From positions 1-27,616 of the IMG/VR virus record IMGVR_UViG_3300031772_000226: a stretch of DNA of 27,616 bases; one strand, 5' to 3'. Both the position numbers and the translations under genes were made by a program. The notes beneath the pieces are model-generated. The model was not told where the DNA came from. It saw nothing but the letters and a program-made list of their open reading frames with translations, and made no database searches. The DNA comes from a virus. This document shows positions 23,801 through 27,616 of the stretch, one piece after another (within the stretch, counting starts at the first letter, position 1; every line of letters starts with the position of its first letter).

Positions 23801-24043
23801 TTAACCTTTGATAGTTTGGAGGATGGAGTAGTCCCAATCATCTACATCTAGAAAGTTGTGGTGATCAGGATCATAGTTAATAAGCATATGGTTGTATGCA
23901 ATATCGGCATCTGTAGAAACCCATACATTGTCGCCAACGTAACTATTAACGCAATCACGGAAGGCAAACTCTACATAATCAGTCTCATATTCACCCATTA
24001 ACTGATACCTACCGTAGCTTGTGCGGCGATGTAAATAGAACAT
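23801..24043 (-). CDS. Small hypothetical protein, MFYLHRR type
   Basis: Eighty residues. The first half (MFYLHRRTSYGRYQLMGEYET) resembles the gene at 22506-22673. The second half is acidic and aromatic (DADIAYNHMLINYDPDHHNFLDVDDWDY). No family recognised. Confidence 0.65.
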   Translation of the reverse strand: MFYLHRRTSYGRYQLMGEYETDYVEFAFRDCVNSYVGDNVWVSTDADIAYNHMLINYDPDHHNFLDVDDWDYSILQTIKG

Positions 24044-24069
24044 GATCAGATTGCGATGGTGTTGGTTAG

Positions 24070-24240
24070 TTAAACAGTGGGTTCCACAATGTGATCGCGT
24101 ACATACTCACACTTAGTGTCACGAACCGTTAGGCGACAAGTCTCTGCAAAATACAGATTCTTGTCGTGAAGAATCGTAACCTGCGTGGGAGTTAGCTTCA
24201 TTACGGAAGACTCAAACGAGATACGTTGTGTTTCAGTCAT
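24070..24240 (-). CDS. Small hypothetical protein
   Basis: Fifty-six residues from ATG 24240 (MTETQRISFESSVMKL), then LTPTQVTILHDKNLYF and an end rich in charged residues. The frame is open to 24288, but the internal start is preferred because the 13 bases before it are identical to those before the next gene's start at 24574, with the same first codons (ATG ACT GA). No family recognised. Confidence 0.65.
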   Translation of the reverse strand: MTETQRISFESSVMKLTPTQVTILHDKNLYFAETCRLTVRDTKCEYVRDHIVEPTV

Positions 24241-24253
24241 ACGATGTACCTGT
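24233..24253. repeat. 21-bp direct repeat, copy 1, over a start codon
   Basis: This sequence is identical to 24567-24587. On the minus strand both include ACAGGTACATCGT, the ATG and the first bases of the gene. The two sites are 334 bp apart and set the start of the genes at 24240 and 24574. Confidence 0.85.
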
Positions 24254-24268
24254 AATAAACAACAAAGG

Positions 24269-24574
24269 TCATGAATAGTAACGGCCAATGATTACATCAT
24301 CACCGCACAGTTTGACTAACGTGCCACTGAAGTAAGAGTCGCTGGCTATACCGTGCCAACCCTTAAACATGCCGTCAGGATTAGTGTTGGTCAAGAAGTC
24401 AGCGAGATTGTAATAATCTCCGCGATACTTAAAGAATGAAAAATCATGATTGAAATCTTCATCCTTCATCCAATCAAATTGGTGGCGGAGTTTGGTACGC
24501 TCAGGTTGTGAAAGTTCGCAAGCGGAGAATAGCCTGCGTGGTTGGTTGTTGGTCCTAATTGTCAGCTCAGTCAT
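24269..24574 (-). CDS. Small hypothetical protein, first gene of the leftward block
   Basis: One hundred and one residues. RRLFSACELSQPERTKLRHQFDWM, then FFKYRGDYYNLADFL and HGIASDSYFSGTLVKLCGDDVIIGRYYS. This YxLxDF and GxxSDSYFSGxxV pattern is a familiar conserved small protein of phages and bacteria of unknown role. It lies directly after the control region (TATACT box and leader hairpin) at 24606-24634. Confidence 0.75.
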   Translation of the reverse strand: MTELTIRTNNQPRRLFSACELSQPERTKLRHQFDWMKDEDFNHDFSFFKYRGDYYNLADFLTNTNPDGMFKGWHGIASDSYFSGTLVKLCGDDVIIGRYYS

Positions 24575-24587
24575 ACGATGTACCTGT
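24567..24587. repeat. 21-bp direct repeat, copy 2, over a start codon
   Basis: Second copy of the repeat at 24233-24253. The exact match extends over the leader and start codon and then stops, so it is the translation initiation region that is shared, not the coding part. Confidence 0.85.
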
Positions 24588-24605
24588 GAAACTGTTGTAG
24601 ATGGT

Positions 24606-24634
24606 GAGGGCAGAGGCCCTCAGTGTGCAGTATA
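24606..24634 (-). promoter_or_regulatory. Possible early promoter box and leader hairpin
   Basis: On the minus strand TATACT (24634-24629) is a good -10 box, but no clear -35 box lies 16-18 bases upstream. It is framed by the short inverted repeat TGTGC/GCACA. Just after it, GAGGGC-CTCT-GCCCTC (24621-24606) forms a perfect six-pair hairpin in the leader of the first gene of the leftward block. Confidence 0.5.
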
Positions 24635-24684
24635 GCGCACAGGGAGAGCGTCATACACAAACGCAGAAACGAAACTTTGCACCA

Positions 24685-24700
24685 TGATCAAATGTGATCA
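24685..24700. promoter_or_regulatory. Palindromic operator-like site TGATCA-N4-TGATCA
   Basis: Two perfect TGATCA palindromes separated by AATG, centred about 70 bases upstream of the predicted start from the TATACT box. The two-half-site form and the lack of a -35 box suggest an activator or repressor site; no regulator is named. Confidence 0.4.
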
Positions 24701-24768
24701 CGAATACATACAAACCACCCCATAAGTAGAGCCCGGTACGTAATACCAGGCCCCACTAAAGAGTGACT

Positions 24769-24785
24769 CGGGGAAACTGACCCCG
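24769..24785. other. Hairpin CGGGG-AAACTGA-CCCCG, left copy
   Basis: A five-pair GC hairpin with loop AAACTGA. A second copy with the same loop and one extra base is at 25887-25902, in the same orientation, 1.1 kb away. Confidence 0.75.
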
Positions 24786-24835
24786 AATTAAAGTTAGTTA
24801 TAGCGTGCATTTAGCACACAAAGAGTATTAAATTG

Positions 24836-24936
24836 TGTCCGCAAAGGGATGATGACCGTAGAAGAGAATCCCTACGGCTCTGTCCAGCGTACCTGCATTA
24901 GAGACAGGTACTCTGGACACAACATCCCTGCGGATA
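24836..24936. ncRNA. Three-way-junction structured RNA candidate
   Basis: Outer helix P1 pairs 24836-24842 and 24845-24851 with 24923-24936, about 14 pairs with an AA bulge. Inside are P2 (CCGTAG 24856-24861 with CTACGG 24872-24877) and P3, two runs of seven pairs separated by one C/T mismatch (24881-24895 with 24905-24919, loop of nine). Strand and promoter are not known; the reverse strand could fold too. AGGGAT at 24845-24850 can instead pair with ATCCCT at 24868-24873, which would break P1 and P2. No known RNA family was recognised. Confidence 0.6.
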
Positions 24937-25710
24937 AAGAGTGTTAGTTATTGCGTTACTTCTCACCACGCATGCTCCCTGGACTTCATACGGGTTCGAC
25001 CCGACTTGCCTGTCGTCATGGTATGGCGATTGTAACTCAGCACAACTGTAGGAAGTTAAAAACCTACAGCAGCGGACCAAGGGCCTTCCGGGCAAGGCAC
25101 TAGCTCCAAGCCTCCCTTAACTTGGCACGCAGGCCATGGTCGGGTGAGCGGGAGATTCTAGTACTGGTGGGGGGCTTAGGCCATCGCTGGCTTATGGGCA
25201 CACCCTACCTATGGTTACTAGCCTCAGGGGTATCAGTCCGCAGCCCGTCGGAACTGCCAGCCTACAATCCGTCGTCTCGCCGTCTCGGCCCCTAGGGGCC
25301 TACTTGTGGCGACGTCCCGTCTGTAAGCCAGCCGAACGATGGCTGAGCTGTTATGTGATTGGCGAACCTCTCGGCTCGCTTCCTGGAATCCTACAGCATG
25401 GAGCGCAGCTAGTCGGAACGATTGTTACGGGATTGAAACAGTTGGTTACTTACGGCTCATGCAATGCAGAGGAACACTCTCGCCAGACTGTATCCCTAAC
25501 CAAATCGACTAGCGACGCGTGGGCTGATCGGATTGTCCAGGTGCGCCGCTCGGTGTCCCGATTGGCTTGGATACAGTATGGGCACAGCAGGCGCCCTAGG
25601 TCAACCCCCTAAGCCATAAGCGTTGCTTATCACTAGGTGAACCCAGTGCAGCAGAGAACGAACCGCGCACGACATGCGCACACGCGCGAAGAAAAACGCG
25701 CACCCCCGCC
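24937..25710. other. GC-rich, hairpin-dense segment without a convincing gene
   Basis: No frame in this 0.77-kb stretch looks like a protein. It is clearly richer in G and C than the genes on its left. Exact or near-exact hairpins are frequent: CGGG-TTCGA-CCCG (24991-25003), CTGTAGG/CCTACAG (25046-25069), TAGGCCA-TCGC-TGGCTTA (25177-25194), the 14-bp palindrome GGCCCCTAGGGGCC (25287-25300), AGCCAGCC/GGCTGAGCT (25326-25349) and ATAAGC-GTT-GCTTAT (25616-25630). It may be a long structured RNA, a replication origin or inserted DNA; sequence alone does not decide. Confidence 0.6.
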
Positions 25711-25784
25711 CGCACGCGTACACACACGCGCATACATACACGCGCGCACACACGCACACGCACACGCGCATACGCGCACGCACG
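25711..25784. other. 74-bp perfectly alternating pyrimidine-purine tract (Z-DNA type)
   Basis: From 25711 to 25784 every step is pyrimidine-purine: 16 CG, 17 CA and 4 TA dinucleotides with no interruption. A looser CG/CA-rich stretch precedes it from about 25663. Alternating CG/CA tracts of this length are known to flip to left-handed Z-DNA under negative supercoiling. Frames through it encode only Arg/Val/Cys/Ala runs and are not genes. Confidence 0.9.
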
Positions 25785-25786
25785 AG

Positions 25787-25801
25787 GTTTGTATAACAAA
25801 C
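25787..25801. other. Hairpin after the alternating tract
   Basis: GTTTGT-ATA-ACAAAC, six perfect pairs around a three-base loop, two bases past the alternating tract. About 30 bases on there is a run of eight T (25829-25836) preceded by a weak AGGC/GCCT pairing. This may be a weak rightward terminator. Confidence 0.6.
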
Positions 25802-25886
25802 TAGGCGCAATCTGCCCGCAATTCGGCCTTTTTTTTATATATGGAGCTGGTGTGACGACGGGGGCGAGAAGGGTCTGTGCTTCGGC

Positions 25887-25902
25887 GGGGTAAACTGACC
25901 CC
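25887..25902. other. Hairpin GGGG-TAAACTGA-CCCC, right copy
   Basis: Second copy of the hairpin at 24769-24785, with one extra T in the loop, in the same orientation. It lies 31 bases before the tRNA. Together the two copies bracket the non-coding block. Confidence 0.75.
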
Positions 25903-25933
25903 TAAAGGTCCAGTACCAGTATATTAGCAGCGC

Positions 25934-26006
25934 GGGGGTCTAGCTATCTGGTGAAAGCGGTCGACTCATAATCGATTTCAGGTGAGTTCAATCCTCACGA
26001 CCCCCA
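25934..26006 (+). tRNA. tRNA with CAU anticodon, probably tRNA-Ile2 (AUA-reading)
   Basis: A full cloverleaf of 73 bases: acceptor GGGGGTC/GACCCCC, a D arm GCT/AGC, an anticodon stem GTCGA/TCGAT with loop CTCATAA (anticodon 25967-25969), a T arm GTGAG-TTCAATC-CTCAC and discriminator A. The 3' CCA is not encoded. CAU may be elongator Met or Ile2, where lysidine makes it read AUA. The CGACTCATAATCG core equals that of E. coli tRNA-Ile2, and the nearby partial plus-strand gene uses AUA codons at least four times. Ile2 is favoured, not proven. Confidence 0.92.
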
Positions 26007-26013
26007 TACCCAT

Positions 26014-26040
26014 AAAAAAATCGCCCCGCGTGGGACGATT
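26014..26040 (-). terminator. Intrinsic terminator of the DUF6717-like gene
   Basis: On the minus strand AATCG-T-CCC pairs outward around loop ACGC: AATCG/CGATT, one mismatch, CCC/GGG, then seven T. It starts 30 bases after the stop of the gene at 26070. The plus strand also has A/T-rich flanks, but no T run follows the stem immediately. Confidence 0.75.
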
Positions 26041-26069
26041 AGTAAAAAAATTTCGGTTTTGATACTGTG

Positions 26070-26408
26070 TCACTCAAACTTTACATATAGTTCATCGGGA
26101 TGTTTATCAAAAAACTCCAATGTTGCGGGACAAAGCCAGCCTTTCAAAAAGTTTTCGTACGAATACCAAGCACCACCTGCTTCCATTTCACATTTTATAA
26201 GTTTTCCGTGCGAATAAGGAAAATTACGTGCTGAGAATATAATTCTGTGTGTTTCTTTTGTTGGGTCACTGAACTTTTTGATGAAGTAATCGATAATTTC
26301 TGGGACTCCGCAGACAAAAGGCTCGTCTTTAAGTCCTCTAGACAGGTCGGTAAAGGCCCAGGTGTCGCAGTGTCGATAAATTTTGATGGACATCATGGCG
26401 TTTGACAT
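26070..26408 (-). CDS. DUF6717-like hypothetical protein
   Basis: One hundred and twelve residues matching the pattern I know as DUF6717: KIYRHCDTWAFTDLSRGLKDEPFVCGVPEIID, then RIIFSARNFPYSHGKL, GGAWYSY, GWLCPATLEFFDKHPDELYVK. Members are small single-domain proteins of unknown function in bacteria and phages. It stands alone between a good promoter (26439-26466) and its own terminator, a monocistronic unit. ATG 26408 is used; ATG 26396 or 26393 is also possible. Confidence 0.8.
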   Translation of the reverse strand: MSNAMMSIKIYRHCDTWAFTDLSRGLKDEPFVCGVPEIIDYFIKKFSDPTKETHRIIFSARNFPYSHGKLIKCEMEAGGAWYSYENFLKGWLCPATLEFFDKHPDELYVKFE

Positions 26409-26411
26409 GTG

Positions 26412-26450
26412 ATACAGTGTTCATGTGAGTACTTGTCCAGTATACAGTGT
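26412..26450. promoter_or_regulatory. Direct repeat ATACAGTGT pair, operator-like
   Basis: Two copies of ATACAGTGT (26412-26420 and 26442-26450), 30 bp apart, about three helical turns. One covers the -10 box of the promoter and the other the start of the transcript, as a repressor site would. Confidence 0.4.
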
Positions 26451-26466
26451 CGGAAAGGCTTGTCAA
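26439..26466 (-). promoter_or_regulatory. Sigma70-type promoter of the DUF6717-like gene
   Basis: On the minus strand TTGACA (26466-26461), a 16-base spacer and TATACT (26444-26439). Leader of about 24 bases to the ATG. A strong match to a housekeeping promoter. Confidence 0.8.
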
Positions 26467-26468
26467 GC

Positions 26469-26491
26469 AAGCGGGCCGCGCTTTTTGTTTT
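26469..26491 (+). terminator. Terminator-like hairpin before the rightward gene
   Basis: AAGCG-GGCCG-CGCTT followed by TTTGTTTT on the plus strand, ending 27 bases before the ATG at 26518. It could stop transcription from the tRNA side or attenuate the rightward gene. Confidence 0.5.
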
Positions 26492-26517
26492 AAGATAAAG
26501 CTAGGGTTTTTAGTCTC

Positions 26518-27616
26518 ATGTACTCGTACGGATATAAGGTTCCTGGTTTACAAGATCAAATTGCTCGTCAACGGCAAACACAACCTCGCGGAGTTGAACC
26601 TGATGCCCCCGTGGGTGTTGTCGTTCCCACGGGTGCAGCACCTATTAGTAGTGCAAGTGTTGATGATTCAGTACCGCTAGCGCCCAATCCGGTGCCTTTG
26701 GTAGCCACTCCTGCGCCAAGAGCCCCTGCTCAAGAGCAGTCTATGAGCCCTAGAGCATTTTTTGAATCTCAGATTCTTCCAGAAGTCAGAGCGGTTTTGG
26801 GAGATACAGGAGTTTATAGTGCTTATAACCAGAATAGAGATAGAGTCCGTGAAGAGTCGTATTCAAATAGTCTCAACCAGTCTGAAAGAGAAAACTTTGA
26901 GCGTCTTCGCGGAACTCCTGTACCTTCACCTGTTCGGTTTCCAGAAACTATTTCATTAAGGGGGTTAGGTAGACTTGAGGAACAACCGGGTATTACTGGA
27001 TTATTTAATCAACTTGTTAATACTAATGAGGAGATAAACCAGTTACGTACACCAAAAATTACTGAAAGTTTTGGTAATCTTCTTACTAAGTACCCAGAAC
27101 TTAATTCTGTTTTTTACACTGAACCTGATGAAAGAAATCGAGCATCTCGTGTTCGAGAATCAGGTTTTACTCCTTACTTAGATTATGTAGATAAAAAGCA
27201 AGTTTTTTCTGCACCAGAAGCTCGTGCAGAGTTGTATAACAAAATTCTTGCTAGTAAAGATAACATTTTAGGTAGCAGTTTTGAAACTTCTGAATTAGGT
27301 GAGACCTTAAAAGCTATCGAGAGTGACTACATAAGTGGTGACACCCAGAAACAGTTTGAAGCCCGTCAGCTTCTAGAAACTTTATTAGGTGATCCTGAGG
27401 AGTTAAACCGGATAGAAACTCCTGCGTATCGTGAAAGTCGCCCTGTTATTGGTGGCGGCCGCTACGTGGAAGTTAAAGATAACCCTTTAGTGAAAAAAAT
27501 TAACCAACGGGCTAAAGCATTTAATGAAATGTATGGTCAGTTAGATGAAACTGATAAACAAAATTTAGCTCGGGTGTATCCAGGGTTGAGCACTATAAGT
27601 AACTGGAATGAGGAAC
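26518..27616 (+). CDS. Large hypothetical protein, first rightward gene (3' end outside window)
   Basis: An open frame of 366 codons from ATG 26518 (MYSYGYKVPGLQDQIARQ) to the window edge. Residues 25-75 are a proline/alanine/valine-rich linker, then charged helical sequence with repeated L-x-x-L and E/R pairs (ESQILPEVRAVLGDTGVYSA and similar) and no catalytic motif. AUA and other AT-rich codons are common. Low-complexity start, long helical body and position at the head of the only rightward block suggest a virion or morphogenesis protein, which is inference. No clear ribosome site precedes the ATG. Confidence 0.75.
   Translation, partial: MYSYGYKVPGLQDQIARQRQTQPRGVEPDAPVGVVVPTGAAPISSASVDDSVPLAPNPVPLVATPAPRAPAQEQSMSPRAFFESQILPEVRAVLGDTGVYSAYNQNRDRVREESYSNSLNQSERENFERLRGTPVPSPVRFPETISLRGLGRLEEQPGITGLFNQLVNTNEEINQLRTPKITESFGNLLTKYPELNSVFYTEPDERNRASRVRESGFTPYLDYVDKKQVFSAPEARAELYNKILASKDNILGSSFETSELGETLKAIESDYISGDTQKQFEARQLLETLLGDPEELNRIETPAYRESRPVIGGGRYVEVKDNPLVKKINQRAKAFNEMYGQLDETDKQNLARVYPGLSTISNWNEE

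Noticed and set aside
24985-25010. GGGTTCGACCC as the T arm of another tRNA
   Set aside because: The stem closes with a five-base loop, not the seven-base T loop, and no anticodon arm or acceptor stem can be formed around it on either strand.
25211-25612. A 133-codon plus-strand frame in the GC-rich block
   Set aside because: Residue content is Arg/Ser/Pro-rich without any domain pattern, the segment is full of hairpins, and a frame of this length can be open by chance in GC-rich DNA. A real protein cannot be fully excluded.
25596-25810. Two minus-strand frames of 67 and 69 codons over the alternating tract
   Set aside because: They are Arg/Val/Cys/Ala runs produced by the CG/CA alternation itself and both frames are equally open.
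1-27616. CRISPR arrays, insertion sequences, integrase and attachment sites
   Set aside because: No regularly spaced repeats, transposase, or recombinase motifs were seen. The tRNA is intact and no second copy of its 3' end was noticed in the window.

Overview
The window looks like part of the genome of a double-stranded DNA cyanophage. The replication set is viral in style: a family A DNA polymerase with proofreading domain, a D5-type primase-helicase, a RecB-like PD-(D/E)XK nuclease, an SSB-like protein and a dCTP deaminase. There is also an NblA-like phycobilisome degradation protein, a lone tRNA with CAU anticodon, and many very small, tightly overlapping genes. NblA implies a phycobilisome-bearing cyanobacterial host. 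The small proteins at the left end (ITPPPEL..QW, PTDEEL, LSPAA..VLDAF types) resemble families I associate with Synechococcus/Cyanobium and their phages. No integrase, rRNA, IS element or CRISPR array was seen.

Layout. From about 24.6 kb down to 0.58 kb almost every gene lies on the minus strand, so transcription runs right to left. The exceptions are the partial methyltransferase at the left edge and nblA near 7.7 kb, both plus strand. Going with transcription: (1) 24.6-20.5 kb is a block of small, probably early genes, ending with a MarR-like regulator and dCTP deaminase. (2) 20.3-14.4 kb is one transcription unit bounded by a good sigma70-type promoter (20275-20303) and an intrinsic terminator (14404-14430). 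It holds a coiled-coil protein, a 400-residue DUF3150-like protein, a RavA/MoxR AAA+ ATPase, a ViaA-like von Willebrand A protein and two unknowns. (3) 14.4-7.97 kb holds polA, several unknowns including two proteins that share a roughly 40-residue repeat, an HNH/HTH protein, an SSB-like protein and an unknown, closed by a second terminator (7912-7939). (4) 7.7-0.6 kb holds a degenerate DNA methyltransferase homologue, the nuclease, the primase-helicase and a run of very small genes with ATGA overlaps.

The right end is different. From 24575 to 25933 (1.36 kb) there is no convincing gene. The segment is GC-rich and full of hairpins. It contains a three-way-junction RNA candidate with mutually exclusive pairings, a perfectly alternating 74-bp pyrimidine-purine tract (Z-DNA type), and two copies of a GGGG(T)AAACTGACCCC hairpin near its ends. 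It is followed by the tRNA, a small DUF6717-like gene with its own promoter, and the start of a plus-strand gene that runs off the window and may open a rightward block. The non-coding segment therefore sits where leftward and rightward transcription diverge, a natural place for an origin or a control region.

Taken together, dCTP deaminase shifts nucleotide pools, the primase-helicase, PolA, SSB and nuclease replicate and recombine the genome, NblA would act on the host antenna, and the RavA-ViaA-like pair with its coiled-coil partners would form an AAA+ remodelling machine of unknown target. That machine, the structured non-coding block and the repeat proteins are the least explained parts.
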